Shown: in pieces, positions 34,356-43,041 of the stretch
How the letters are laid out: every line of letters starts with the position of its first letter
Position numbering within the stretch: the first letter of the stretch is position 1
Position numbers and translations under genes: made by a program
Notes under the pieces: model-generated
What the model was told of the DNA's origin: nothing
The model's input: the letters and a program-made list of their open reading frames with translations, nothing else
Database searches by the model: none
Assembly (NCBI GenBank): GCA_945877365.1
Contig: CAMCRV010000019.1
Span: 1 to 44,567 of the forward strand
Origin: an uncultured Clostridia bacterium
GTDB lineage: Bacteria > Bacillota > Clostridia > Oscillospirales > Oscillospiraceae
Direction: 5' to 3'
Length of the DNA: 44,567 nt

Positions 34356-36186
34356 GCGCACCCTGCTGCGCAAAAACCTCACCCGGTTTGCTCCCCTGTG
34401 GGGAATGTATCTGATGTGCCTGCTGCTGGGGCTGTTCATGCTGGCCTCCGACAGTTCTCCGACATACTGGCTGGCGCACAGCATGGCCGCGCTGATCAAA
34501 ACCATGCCCCCCATCAATGCAGGCTATGCGCTGCTTGCCGCGCTGGTGCTGTTCGGGGATCTGTTCAACAGCCGGATGTGCAACGCCCTGCACGCCATGC
34601 CGGTGAAACGGAGCACCTTCTATGCTGCCAACCTCAAGGCCGGACTGCTGTTCTCTCTGGTTCCCACCGCCGTGATGGCTGTGATTGCCGGGGTGCTGCT
34701 GAACGCCTACTGCGTGGTGGTAAACGCATGGCAGCTGGCGGCTCTCTGGTGGGTGGGCACCAACCTGCAATACCTGTTCTTCTTCGGACTTGCGGTTTTC
34801 AGCGTCATGCTCAGCGGCAGCCGCTTCGCCGCCGCCGTGTTCTATGGAATGTTCAACTTCGGCTCCATGCTGGCCTTTTTCCTGATTGACAGCCTGTACA
34901 CCCCCCTGCTTCTGGGTGTGGTCACCCCTCTGGCTCCCTTCTATTGGTTCTGCCCCGTGGCAAAGCTGACGGATATGGACTATGCCCGAACCAATGTGGA
35001 GTGGAAAAACGCCTATCAGAACGAAGGCGTGGGCAGCTTCACCGTGCCCACCGAGGGGTGGGTCTATCTGGCAATCCTCGCCGCCATCGGCGCGGTGCTG
35101 CTGGTGCTGGCGCTGGTGCTCTACCGCCGCCGTCAGCTGGAATGTGCCGGAGATTTCCTGTCCAGCCGGAAGCTGGCTCCGGTGTTCCTGATTGTCTTTT
35201 CTCTGCTGTGCGCCTCCGGCTTCTACTCGGTGTTCACCATCTTCCTTGGCTATCAGGCCAACGGCTGGGTGATGGTGGCTGCCGGACTGGTGTCCGGATG
35301 GTTCGCCGCCCTGATGTTCCTGCGCCGGAGTACCCGGGTGTTCCAGCCGGTGAACTTTCTGGGGCTGGCTCTGCTGGCTGCGGCTCTGGGGCTGAGCCTG
35401 TACGCCATCAAGGTCGATCCGCTGGGTATCGAAAGCTGGGTTCCCGATGCGCAGGAGGTGAAGGCCGTTCATCTGGACTACGGCTATGGTGCCGGCTACG
35501 ACGCCAAAGAGCCGGCGGAAATTGCCGATATGCTCCGGATTCACGCTCTGGCTCTGGAGGATCATCTGGAAGGCACCCAGGAAGCCGTGAACACCGCCCC
35601 CATCCTCTCCGACAATCCCGAAGGGAGAAGGGCTGTCCCTGTACGGCTGATCTACCATCTGGAGGGCGGCTGGACTGCCCAGCGGGATTACACCATCTGG
35701 CTGGATGACGAGGAAGGCGACCTTGCCAAGCATTACTTAAGCAGCATCTGCGCCGTGTTCGGTAATGTCTACGAGAACAACGGCTCGGAATCCCACATCG
35801 CCAGCCGGGAGGAGCTGCTCCGCATGGCTGCCCCGGCGCAGCAGATTGCGCTGGATTCCGTGAACCTGCCGGAGGAATACCTGACGGAGGAAGCCGTGAG
35901 AGCTTTGCTGGAAGCCATCGCCGACGACTGCGAGGCCGGAACCACCACCCAGCATTACAGCTATCACGCCCCCATCCTCAGCGTAGGCGAGAATCCCAGC
36001 CACCCGGATGCCTGGGATGTGGAGGGCTTCTCCCTCTGGATCGACTTTGAAAACAGATCCATCCCCCTCACCGTGTTCGGCGACTGCGAGAACACCATGA
36101 GCTGGCTGAGACAGACCGGCGTCATGGAGCAGGTGCTGGAAAAATATGGGCACTATACCCTGTACGATTGGTTTTCCATCCAGTAA
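34330..36186 (+). CDS. ABC-2 type permease with large C-terminal soluble domain
   Basis: Protein of 618 aa. The first ~360 residues hold about eight to ten membrane helices (for example MYLMCLLLGLFML near 30, VPTAVMAVIAGVLL near 115, LAILAAIGAVLLVLALVLY near 245). The last ~240 residues are hydrophilic (from DPLGIESWVPDAQEVK on, with IADMLRIHALALEDH and VRLIYHLEGGW), a layout shared by permeases of YtrA-linked operons in Clostridia. The start overlaps the ATPase gene, so the two subunits are coupled. The function of the soluble domain is not known to me. Confidence 0.85.
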   Translation: MKSTASSSKRTLLRKNLTRFAPLWGMYLMCLLLGLFMLASDSSPTYWLAHSMAALIKTMPPINAGYALLAALVLFGDLFNSRMCNALHAMPVKRSTFYAANLKAGLLFSLVPTAVMAVIAGVLLNAYCVVVNAWQLAALWWVGTNLQYLFFFGLAVFSVMLSGSRFAAAVFYGMFNFGSMLAFFLIDSLYTPLLLGVVTPLAPFYWFCPVAKLTDMDYARTNVEWKNAYQNEGVGSFTVPTEGWVYLAILAAIGAVLLVLALVLYRRRQLECAGDFLSSRKLAPVFLIVFSLLCASGFYSVFTIFLGYQANGWVMVAAGLVSGWFAALMFLRRSTRVFQPVNFLGLALLAAALGLSLYAIKVDPLGIESWVPDAQEVKAVHLDYGYGAGYDAKEPAEIADMLRIHALALEDHLEGTQEAVNTAPILSDNPEGRRAVPVRLIYHLEGGWTAQRDYTIWLDDEEGDLAKHYLSSICAVFGNVYENNGSESHIASREELLRMAAPAQQIALDSVNLPEEYLTEEAVRALLEAIADDCEAGTTTQHYSYHAPILSVGENPSHPDAWDVEGFSLWIDFENRSIPLTVFGDCENTMSWLRQTGVMEQVLEKYGHYTLYDWFSIQ

Positions 36187-36197
36187 TCAGAACGATC

Positions 36198-36312
36198 TGT
36201 CATCCTGAGCGTAGCACGAAGTGCGAAGTCGAAGGATCTTCGCATCTGGTTTCTTCTGTGCAGTGGGTTCGTGCGAAGATCCTTCGACTCGCTGCGCTCG
36301 CTCAGGATGACA
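36198..36312. mobile_element. MITE-like element (115 bp), TGTCATCCTGAG family
   Basis: The ends TGTCATCCTGAGCG and CGCTCAGGATGACA are inverted, and inner arms GTCGAAGGATCTTCGCA / TGCGAAGATCCTTCGAC continue the pairing, so most of the element can fold into one long hairpin. It begins 11 nt after the permease stop codon. No gene inside. Confidence 0.85.
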
Positions 36313-36401
36313 CATATCTTCCATTTTGCGCAATACGCCCTGCCCACAGCATTGTACAAGTCCTCAGCAGAAAGCCCCCAAAGGAGTTTTTCAATAATTT
36401 A

Positions 36402-36425
36402 GGCACCCCTTTCGGGGTGCCTTTT
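36402..36425. terminator. Stem-loop terminator beside the Cys-rich miniprotein gene
   Basis: GGCACCCC-TTTC-GGGGTGCC followed by TTTT on the plus strand. On the minus strand the downstream tract is TAAATTATT, so it may serve convergent transcripts. Confidence 0.75.
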
Positions 36426-36431
36426 GTCTGT

Positions 36432-36581
36432 TTAGCAGCAGTTGCCGCAGTTGTTGTCGCAGTTGTTCCAGCAGCCGTTGCCGCCGAAGCCGCCGCAGTT
36501 GCAGAACAGGAGGATCAGGATGATGATCCACCACCAGTTGTTATTCAAGCAGCCGCAGATGCCGTTGTTATTACCGCACAT
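36432..36581 (-). CDS. Cys/Asn/Gly-rich membrane miniprotein (49 aa)
   Basis: A 49-residue frame starting MCGNNNGICGC, then three Trp and a hydrophobic run (WWWIIILILLFC, about residues 16-27), then a tail of Cys, Asn and Gly ending CGNCC. It has eleven cysteines. A strong ribosome site (GGAGG, 8 nt before ATG) and a hairpin after the stop support a real gene. It has no Lys or Arg. The layout recalls the short Cys- and Gly-rich or YjcZ-like proteins of Firmicutes, but I cannot assign a family. Possible roles (metal binding, spore or envelope component) are guesses. Confidence 0.7.
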   Translation of the reverse strand: MCGNNNGICGCLNNNWWWIIILILLFCNCGGFGGNGCWNNCDNNCGNCC

Positions 36582-36664
36582 AGAATTTACCTCCAAAGAT
36601 TACTGAGCATCACCGCTCATTCCATGGTATTCTACAGCAGCAAAAATGTGCAAAGCCCTTTTTT

Positions 36665-37357
36665 CTACAGCGTCCGCAGAGCGTCCACCAGAGCGGTCTT
36701 TGCGGCGGTCTTCTCGTCCTTCTGCTTGATGACCCGGGCAGGACAGCCTGCCACCACGGTGTTGGGAGCCACATCCTCCACCACAATGGCACCGGCGGCC
36801 ACCACCGCGCCATGGCCGATGCGGCAGCCCTCGATGACCACGGCGTTGGCGCCAATCAGCACATCGTCCTCCACGATGACGGGGGTAGCGGAGGCAGGCT
36901 CCACCACACCGGCCAGCACGGCACCGGCACCCACATGGCAGCGGCTGCCCACGGTGGCGCGGCCGCCCAGCACGGCGCCCATGTCGATCATGGTGCCCTC
37001 ACCCACCACGGCGCCGATGTTCAGGATGGCACCCATCATAATCACGGCGTTCTTGCCGATTTCCACCTGCTCCCGGATGATGGCACCCGGCTCAATCCGG
37101 GCAGGGATATCCTTCACATCCAGCATGGGAATGGCGGAGTTGCGGCAGTTGTTCTCCACTTCCACATGGGCAAACTCGTTGTTTTTCAGAACGGGAGCCA
37201 CATCCTTCCAGTCGCCGAAGACAATCTTGCACTCCGGGCCAGCCGGGAACTCCCAGCAGTTGGGGAAGGCAACCGGGGTCTTTTCCCAGACATAGACCTT
37301 CACCGGGGTCTTCTTTTCCGAGGTGCGGATATATTCAATGATTTCCTGCGCGTTCAT
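36665..37357 (-). CDS. dapH: Tetrahydrodipicolinate N-acetyltransferase (DapH)
   Basis: Protein of 230 aa. An N-terminal DapH domain ([21 protein letters not shown]) is followed by left-handed hexapeptide repeats (about 90-215: [54 protein letters not shown]). It acetylates L-2,3,4,5-tetrahydrodipicolinate with acetyl-CoA, the first step of the acetylase branch to diaminopimelate and lysine. ATG at 37357 with AAAGGAG upstream. It is divergent from the deacetylase and aminotransferase genes that complete the branch. Confidence 0.93.
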   Translation of the reverse strand: MNAQEIIEYIRTSEKKTPVKVYVWEKTPVAFPNCWEFPAGPECKIVFGDWKDVAPVLKNNEFAHVEVENNCRNSAIPMLDVKDIPARIEPGAIIREQVEIGKNAVIMMGAILNIGAVVGEGTMIDMGAVLGGRATVGSRCHVGAGAVLAGVVEPASATPVIVEDDVLIGANAVVIEGCRIGHGAVVAAGAIVVEDVAPNTVVAGCPARVIKQKDEKTAAKTALVDALRTL

Positions 37358-37387
37358 TGTCTCTCTCCTTTGCGGTTTTGTTCCATC

Positions 37388-37416
37388 ATCATACCACCTT
37401 TTTTTCCATATCTCAA
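37388..37416 (-). promoter_or_regulatory. Promoter of dapH
   Basis: Minus strand TTGAGA (37411-37416), 17-nt spacer, TATGAT (37388-37393). Its -35 lies only 7 bp from the -35 of the divergent promoter. Confidence 0.65.
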
Positions 37417-37423
37417 GGGGAAA

Positions 37424-37452
37424 TTGACACTGGCAGCGGAATACGCTATAAT
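37424..37452 (+). promoter_or_regulatory. Consensus promoter of the deacetylase-aminotransferase genes
   Basis: Perfect TTGACA (37424-37429), a 17-nt spacer and perfect TATAAT (37447-37452), 33 nt before the ATG at 37486. Confidence 0.9.
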
Positions 37453-37485
37453 GAGAGAAAACTTGATTTTGGGAGGCTGTGCCAA

Positions 37486-38574
37486 ATGTCCCTGACAGAA
37501 GATCGCCGCGCCCTGCACCGAATTCCGGAGCTTGACCGGGAGGTTCCGGAAACCATCGCCTATCTTGCATCCCGGCTGGAGGGGCTGAACTGCTCCGTAT
37601 TTTCCCCCATGACCGGGGCTCTGTGCGCCTGGTTTGACTTTGGCGCGAAAAAGGCCATCGCCTTCCGGGCGGAAACCGATGCCCTGCCCATCTGCGAAAG
37701 CAGCACCCGGGAGTACGCCTCCGTCCACCCCGGCAAAATGCACGCCTGCGGTCACGACGGACACATGGCAATTCTTCTGGAGCTGGCCCGCCGCCTGAGC
37801 AAAAAGGAAAGCCTGCCCCACAATGTGCTGCTGGTATTCCAGCCTGCGGAGGAGACCACCGGCGGTGCACGGGATCTGTGCAAAACCGGAATCTTCAAAA
37901 AATACAATGTGGAGGCCATTTTCGGCCTGCACCTGTGGCCGGGGATGATCAGCGGCATGATCGCCAGCCGGAAAAACGAGATGATGGCTCGCTCCTGCGA
38001 GGTCACCGTGGACATCTACGGCAAGGCCGCCCATGTGGCCCGCGCCTGGGAGGGCAACGACGCTCTGGCTGCCGGTGTGGAATTTTACCGCCGGGCTGTG
38101 GCCATGGAGACCGCCCTTCCCAAACGGGTGTACCGCCTGCTGAAATTCGGAAAACTCACCAGCGGCACCGTCCGCAACGCCCTGTCCGACCACACCCATC
38201 TGGAAGGGTGCCTGCGAGCCTTTCAGGACGATGTGTTCTACTCCCTCCGGGCTGGCCTGACCTCCATCGGCAAGGACATCGAGCGCACCACCGACTGCAC
38301 CGTGAACATCTATATGAACGACGGCTACCCGGCTGTCATCAATCCCCCGGATCTGTACAAACGGGTGAAACAGGCCGTGGGCTTCTTTGAGATGGACGAC
38401 CCCTGCATGATCACCGAGGATTTCTCCTGGTATCAGAAGCAGATGAAGGGTATGTTCTTCTTCCTGGGAATCGGCGAAGCCCCGTCTCTGCACTCGGATA
38501 ACTTTGACTTTGACGAGTCCGTGCTGGAAAAGGGCGTGGAATTTTTCGAGGAACTGGCGGAGGCCTTCCAATGA
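37486..38574 (+). CDS. M20-family deacetylase, probable N-acetyldiaminopimelate deacetylase
   Basis: Protein of 362 aa of the M20D amidohydrolase type: [28 protein letters not shown] with metal ligands near 90, [15 protein letters not shown] near 125, and FGLHLWPG. In the acetylase branch this enzyme (YkuR in Bacillus) removes acetate from N-acetyl-LL-diaminopimelate. The neighbours dapH and the aminotransferase support that assignment over other M20 substrates. The start at 37486 ([11 protein letters not shown]) has GGGAGG upstream; the longer frame to 37357 runs through the promoter. It overlaps the next gene by ATGA. Confidence 0.85.
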   Translation: MSLTEDRRALHRIPELDREVPETIAYLASRLEGLNCSVFSPMTGALCAWFDFGAKKAIAFRAETDALPICESSTREYASVHPGKMHACGHDGHMAILLELARRLSKKESLPHNVLLVFQPAEETTGGARDLCKTGIFKKYNVEAIFGLHLWPGMISGMIASRKNEMMARSCEVTVDIYGKAAHVARAWEGNDALAAGVEFYRRAVAMETALPKRVYRLLKFGKLTSGTVRNALSDHTHLEGCLRAFQDDVFYSLRAGLTSIGKDIERTTDCTVNIYMNDGYPAVINPPDLYKRVKQAVGFFEMDDPCMITEDFSWYQKQMKGMFFFLGIGEAPSLHSDNFDFDESVLEKGVEFFEELAEAFQ

Positions 38575-39707
38575 TCCCACTGAATCAGAATTTAACCCCC
38601 CTGCGCCGCAGCCCCATCCGGGTCTTCACCAATCTGGCAAACGAAACCCCGGGCTGCATACGCCTCACCATCGGCGAGCCGGACTTTGACACTCCCCAGT
38701 CCATCAAGGCTGCTGCCATGGCCGCGCTGGAACGCAACCAGACCCACTACGCCCCCAATCAGGGCACCTTGGCTCTGCGGCAGGCCATCGCAAAGTTTGA
38801 AACTGCCCGGGGCTGTGAAACCCTCCCGGAGGAGATACTGGTGACCATTGGAGCCAGTCACGCCCTGTTTACCGCCTTGCTGGGCATCCTGAACCCCGGG
38901 GAGGAGGTCATCGTCCCCACCCCGGCCTTTGGACTTTACGAGAGCATCATCACCATCGCCGGAGGCAAGCTGGTGCCGCTGGATGTGAAGAACACCGGGT
39001 TTCAGATCACGCCGGAGGCTCTGGTCAAGGCCATCACCCCCAGAACCAAGGCAATCCTTCTCAACTCCCCCTGCAATCCCACCGGCACGGTGCTTTCCCG
39101 GGAAAGTCTGGCGGCTGTGAAGCAGGCCATTCTGGGCAAGCCCATTTTCCTCATCTGCGACAATGTGTACGGGCAGCTGTGCTACGGGGACTGCCCGGAT
39201 ATCACGCTGGATAAAGATCTCGCCCCCCAGCGGATTCTGTGCCAGAGCTTTTCCAAGCCCTACGCCATGACGGGCTGGCGGCTGGGGTATCTCACTTGCC
39301 CCGGGTATGTGATGGAGCGGCTGCTGCTGCTCAGCGCCGCCAACATTGCGGCGGTGCCCACCTTCTTACAGGAGGCGGCTGTGGCTGCCCTGCAAGAAGA
39401 CCCCACCCCCATGCTGGCGCAGTACAAGGCTCGCCGGGACTATGTCTGTAAGCGGCTGGATGAAATGGGACTTTCCTACCCTGCCCCGGAGGGAGCCTTC
39501 TACATCTTCCCGGACATCTCCCCCTATGGGCTGGACAGCGACACCTTCTGCACCCGGATGATCCGGGAGGGCGGTGTAGCTGCCGTCCCCGGCAGCTGCT
39601 TCGGCACTGAGGGACACATCCGCCTGTCCTACTGCTGCGCCATGGAGGATCTGGAGGAAGGGCTGGACAGGATGGAAAAGTTTCTGGGAAGCCTAACGAA
39701 AGAGTAA
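38571..39707 (+). CDS. patA: Class I/II aminotransferase, probable N-acetyl-LL-diaminopimelate aminotransferase
   Basis: PLP enzyme of 378 aa with fold-type I motifs: TIGEPDFDTP, HYAPNQGTLALRQAI, LNSPCNPTG near 165, the PLP-binding Lys in CQSFSKPYAMTGWRLGY near 230, and IRLSYCCAMEDLEEG at the end. Its position coupled to the M20 deacetylase and beside dapH suggests the PatA step of the acetylase branch. Other amino-acid specificities cannot be excluded by sequence. Confidence 0.87.
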   Translation: MIPLNQNLTPLRRSPIRVFTNLANETPGCIRLTIGEPDFDTPQSIKAAAMAALERNQTHYAPNQGTLALRQAIAKFETARGCETLPEEILVTIGASHALFTALLGILNPGEEVIVPTPAFGLYESIITIAGGKLVPLDVKNTGFQITPEALVKAITPRTKAILLNSPCNPTGTVLSRESLAAVKQAILGKPIFLICDNVYGQLCYGDCPDITLDKDLAPQRILCQSFSKPYAMTGWRLGYLTCPGYVMERLLLLSAANIAAVPTFLQEAAVAALQEDPTPMLAQYKARRDYVCKRLDEMGLSYPAPEGAFYIFPDISPYGLDSDTFCTRMIREGGVAAVPGSCFGTEGHIRLSYCCAMEDLEEGLDRMEKFLGSLTKE

Positions 39708-39714
39708 TTTAATT

Positions 39715-39765
39715 GATAATTGAAAATTGAGAATTGATAATTGCGGTATCCCCTTCGGGGATAAA
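39715..39765. repeat. AT-rich repeat with ATTGATAATTGAAAATTGAG units
   Basis: Successive near-copies of AATTGATAATTGAAAATTGAGAATTGATAATT units are followed by TATCCCCTTCGGGGATA, a small hairpin. Related to 21840-21990 and 24025-24080. Confidence 0.65.
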
Positions 39766-39789
39766 AAAATAACAACAAATGTCTCATCG

Positions 39790-39874
39790 CTTTCGTAGGG
39801 GCGGCCATTGGCCGCCCGAACCGGGAAGTTCTGCATCGAGGGCTGTGGGCGGCCGATGGCCGCCCCTACGAAAG
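39790..39874. mobile_element. Small palindromic element (85 bp), GTAGGGGCGGCC family
   Basis: The ends CTTTCGTAGGGGCGGCC and GGCCGCCCCTACGAAAG are perfect inverted repeats. Each is followed inward by its own GGCC hairpin. A single-hairpin relative is at 33002-33028. No gene. Confidence 0.8.
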
Positions 39875-39893
39875 AAGTGGAAGAATTTCAATC

Positions 39894-39917
39894 ACTCCTA
39901 ACTCCTAACTCCTAACT
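39894..39917. repeat. Tandem 7-mer ACTCCTA, three full copies
   Basis: ACTCCTA is repeated three times and followed by ACT, directly upstream of the deacylase ribosome site. A possible slippage tract; nothing else was seen in it. Confidence 0.8.
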
Positions 39918-39934
39918 ACAACCCAGGAGGTACT

Positions 39935-41281
39935 ATGAAAACACTTCTCTACGGCGGTCGGGTGGTGGACCCTGCCAACCACCGGGACGGCCTTCTCAAT
40001 GTTCTGATAGAAGATGATAAGATTGCTTGGGTGGGCACGGAGCTGCCCGATGCCGATGTGAAAATCGACATTTCCGGCAAAATTCTTACCCCCGGTTTTA
40101 TTGACATCCATATGCACGAGGACCCGGTTCAGGACGGAAAAATCGCCCAGTGCATCTTCCCCATGATGCTGCGGATGGGTGTCACCACCGCCGTGGGCGG
40201 TCAGTGCGGCATCAACACCGCTCACCCCGGCACCTATCTGGATCTGGTGGATGCGCAGGGGGCGGCGGTGAATGTGGCCATGTTTGCCGGGCACGAATAC
40301 TTCCGCAAGGCCGCAGGTGCCACGGATATCTACGCCGGTTCTTCCCAAGAACAGTTGCAGGAAATGGAAAAGGGAATTTCTGAGGCTCTGGAACAGGGCT
40401 GCATGGGGGTTTCCTTCGGGCTGCGGTATGTTCCCGGGGCGGACAAGGAGGAATTTTTCCGGGCGGTCAAGTGCTGCGCTCCCTCCGGGAAGCTCATCGC
40501 CTCCCATGTACGGGACGATGCGGATGCCATTTTCTCCGCTATCGACGAATTCTGCGCCGCCGGTGTGGAATACCACCTTCCGGTTCAGATCTCCCACATC
40601 GGCTCCATGGGTGGCTTTGGGCAGATGGCTGGGGTTCTGGAGCAGATTGACGGGTATCGCGCCCGGGGGCTGGACATTGCTATGGACTGCTACCCCTACT
40701 TCGCTTTCTCCACCCGGATCGGCACCCCTACCTATGACCCCGGCTGGCTGGAGCGATACCACTGCGGCTACGAGGTGCTGGAATTCTGCGAAGGCCCCTA
40801 CAAGGGTCAGCGCGCCACGGCGGAAACCTTCGCTGAGGTTCGCCGGGACTTCCCGGACTGCATCACCGTGTGCCATGTGATGCAGGAAACGGACATCCGT
40901 CTGGCCTTCCGGCACCCCCATGTGATGGTGGCCAGCGACGGCCTTGTGAACAACGGTCAGGGACACCCCCGGGCAGCAGGCACCTTCCCCCGGTTTCTGG
41001 CGGAGTTCTGCCGCAAGGGAGACCTTTCCCTCTCTGAAGCAGTGAAAAAGATCACCTGCCAGAGCGCTGACCGTCTGGGGCTGACCCAGAAGGGACGGCT
41101 CAGCGTGGGGGCGGATGCGGATATCACCGTCTTCGACTTGGAAACCATCCGGGACTGCGCCACCTTCGCCCAGCCTGCCCTGCCCCCGGAGGGCATTGAA
41201 TATGTATTTATTGGAGGCAAGCCTGCTCTGGAGCACGGGAAAATCCTCAATTCCCGGCTGGGCAGGGCGCTCCGGAAATAA
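39935..41281 (+). CDS. N-acyl-D-amino-acid deacylase / amidohydrolase
   Basis: Protein of 448 aa in the metal-dependent amidohydrolase superfamily. Metal-binding DIHMHEDP lies near 58, TTAVGGQCG near 85 and GHEYFRK near 115. Further metal or catalytic His/Asp positions are SHVRDDADA, ISHIGSMGG and VASDGLVNN. The closest recognised group is D-aminoacylase-like enzymes that release D-amino acids from N-acylated forms. AGGAGG lies before the ATG. It is followed after 42 nt by an NhaC-type antiporter, which may export or import a product or substrate. Confidence 0.82.
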   Translation: MKTLLYGGRVVDPANHRDGLLNVLIEDDKIAWVGTELPDADVKIDISGKILTPGFIDIHMHEDPVQDGKIAQCIFPMMLRMGVTTAVGGQCGINTAHPGTYLDLVDAQGAAVNVAMFAGHEYFRKAAGATDIYAGSSQEQLQEMEKGISEALEQGCMGVSFGLRYVPGADKEEFFRAVKCCAPSGKLIASHVRDDADAIFSAIDEFCAAGVEYHLPVQISHIGSMGGFGQMAGVLEQIDGYRARGLDIAMDCYPYFAFSTRIGTPTYDPGWLERYHCGYEVLEFCEGPYKGQRATAETFAEVRRDFPDCITVCHVMQETDIRLAFRHPHVMVASDGLVNNGQGHPRAAGTFPRFLAEFCRKGDLSLSEAVKKITCQSADRLGLTQKGRLSVGADADITVFDLETIRDCATFAQPALPPEGIEYVFIGGKPALEHGKILNSRLGRALRK

Positions 41282-41323
41282 AATCCGCCCCATTGGGGCG
41301 AAATCATCAGGAGGTACATATCT

Positions 41324-42733
41324 ATGGAATTCGGATTCTGGTCCCTGGTTCCCCCGCTGCTGACCATTGCGTTGGCACTGATTACCAAAAATGTGTTCCT
41401 GTCTCTGGTCATTGGCATTATGACCGGCTCTCTGGTGCTGAACGGCTTTCATCTCATTGCCGGCATCAACGCCGGTATCTATGCCATTGCCGACTCCATG
41501 AGCCAGGGCAACACCCTGATCATTGGCTCCTGCCTCATTGTGGGCGCGGTGATCTATCTCATGGAGCGCTCCGGCGGCATTGAGGGCTTCGTCAATGTGG
41601 TGGTGAAGAGCAAGGGTTTGATTAAAACCAAGCGCGGCGCCAACCTGTTTACCTGGCTGCTGGGTCTGGCAGTGTTCACCTCCGGCTCCCTGAGCTGCAT
41701 GGTCACCGGTGCCGTCTCCCGTCCCGTCAACGATGCCCTGAAGGTACCCCATGAGAAGGCCGCCTTCATCGTCCACGCCACCTCCACCCCCTGGTGCGTG
41801 CTGTTCCCCTTCAGCGGCTGGCTGGCCTCCATGACCGGCTATCTGGTGTCCGGCGGCGTTGCCGAGGGGGAGGCCGTTTCCGTGCTGTTCCAGTCCATCG
41901 GCCTGAATTTCTACTGCATCCTGGTCATTCTGATGGTGCTGGTGCTGGCTCTGACCCAGAAGGACTTCGGCCCCATGGCAGCCGCCGAAAAGCGAGCCGC
42001 CGAGACCGGATTGCTGGACGATCCTGCCCACAGCCGGGATGCTCAGGAGGAAAAATCCGCCGTCTCCGGCGCAACGCCCCGGGCCATCAACCTGCTGCTG
42101 CCCATCGGCGTGCTGGTGGTGGTGATGTTCGCCACCCTGCTGGTCACCGGCGGCGGCAACATCATGAAGGGCGCCGGTTTGCAGGCCCTGATCTGGTCTG
42201 TGGTCTGCGCGCTGGTGACCATTCTGGTGCTGTGCATTGCCGAAAAGGTGTTTACGCTGGACGAGGCCATCCGGGAGATGTTCACCGGCATGAGCCATAT
42301 GCTGTCCATCGCCTTCATTCTGCTGCTGGGCTTCACCATGGGTACTGTGGTCAAGGGTCTGGGCACCGGTGCTTATCTCAGCAGCCTGTTCCAGAAGCTC
42401 CTCAGCCCCGGATTGCTCCCTGCCCTCACCTTCCTGATTGCCCTGATGCTGTCCTTCGCCACCGGCACCTCCATGGGCACCATGGCCATCATGGCTGTCA
42501 TCAGCCTGCCCATGGCTCTGGAAATGGGCATCAGCATTCCTCTGGTGGCAGGTGCCATGTTCGGCGGCTCCATCTTCGGCGACCACACCTCCCCCATCTC
42601 CGACACCACCATTATGACCTGCTCCACCACCGGCTGCGACATTATCGACCATGTGAAAACCCAGGCTCCCTACTGCGCCGGTATCGCGGCAGTCAGCTTC
42701 GTGCTGTATCTCATTTTCGGGTTTATTCTGTAA
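41324..42733 (+). CDS. NhaC-family Na+/H+ antiporter-like transporter
   Basis: Membrane protein of 469 aa with about eleven hydrophobic segments. The family hallmark is GGSIFGDHTSPISDTTIM near residue 418, with STPWCVLFPFSGW near 160 and SFATGTSMGTMAIM near 380. NhaC-family members exchange Na+ for H+ or, in some cases, for an organic anion such as malate/lactate. Linkage with the deacylase hints at an organic substrate, which is inference. AGGAGG lies 8 nt before the ATG. Confidence 0.88.
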   Translation: MEFGFWSLVPPLLTIALALITKNVFLSLVIGIMTGSLVLNGFHLIAGINAGIYAIADSMSQGNTLIIGSCLIVGAVIYLMERSGGIEGFVNVVVKSKGLIKTKRGANLFTWLLGLAVFTSGSLSCMVTGAVSRPVNDALKVPHEKAAFIVHATSTPWCVLFPFSGWLASMTGYLVSGGVAEGEAVSVLFQSIGLNFYCILVILMVLVLALTQKDFGPMAAAEKRAAETGLLDDPAHSRDAQEEKSAVSGATPRAINLLLPIGVLVVVMFATLLVTGGGNIMKGAGLQALIWSVVCALVTILVLCIAEKVFTLDEAIREMFTGMSHMLSIAFILLLGFTMGTVVKGLGTGAYLSSLFQKLLSPGLLPALTFLIALMLSFATGTSMGTMAIMAVISLPMALEMGISIPLVAGAMFGGSIFGDHTSPISDTTIMTCSTTGCDIIDHVKTQAPYCAGIAAVSFVLYLIFGFIL

Positions 42734-42784
42734 GCCATCCACCTCCGGGGCTGTCTCGCAAATAAAGACTTGCACAAATAAAGG

Positions 42785-42917
42785 AACTGTCATTGCGAAC
42801 CAGTGACCGATGTCACTGGTGTGGCAATCCGTATCCCCTTGAAATGTTTAGATAATTGACATTTTTAAGGAGAACGGATTCCCACGCCAGTGTGCGCACT
42901 GGCTCGGAATGACAGTT
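42785..42917. mobile_element. MITE-like element (133 bp), AACTGTCATT family
   Basis: The ends AACTGTCATT and AATGACAGTT are inverted. Internally CCAGTGAC/GTCACTGG and GCCAGTGTGCGCACTGGC form further hairpins, and GGCAATCCGT matches ACGGATTCCC in inverted form. No gene. It lies after the antiporter gene and ahead of the groESL promoter. Confidence 0.8.
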
Positions 42918-43009
42918 TTTTCCTTTGTTCTATTTGACGAAATAATTCCTTAGTGAGGCAGCTCCTTTTTTCATTCACAAATTGTTAAAGAGAAATTGAC
43001 ATTTTCCTC

Positions 43010-43038
43010 TTGCTTTTTTCCAGGGATTGGAGTATTAT
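43010..43038 (+). promoter_or_regulatory. Promoter of groESL
   Basis: TTGCTT (43010-43015), a 17-nt spacer, TATTAT (43033-43038). The CIRCE operator starts 4 nt after the -10, so it covers the transcript start. Confidence 0.65.
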
Positions 43039-43041
43039 GTA

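Noticed and set aside
37357-38574. Longer 405-aa version of the M20 deacetylase
   Set aside because: The extra N-terminus would run across two promoters and out of the divergent dapH start, and the family begins near the ATG at 37486.
39894-39917. Possible CRISPR or regulatory tandem array
   Set aside because: Only three 7-mers without spacers; a simple tandem repeat. No repeat-spacer array was seen anywhere in the window.
39905-42793. 962-codon minus-strand frame opposite the deacylase and antiporter
   Set aside because: Shadow frame: it spans two real plus-strand genes and their gap, and the translation is Gln/His/Gly-rich without any family motif.
42785-42917. Possible small RNA or riboswitch before groES
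   Set aside because: The inverted ends and inner hairpins look like a mobile foldback element, and no aptamer core or promoter is evident. Regulation of groESL is explained by the CIRCE site.
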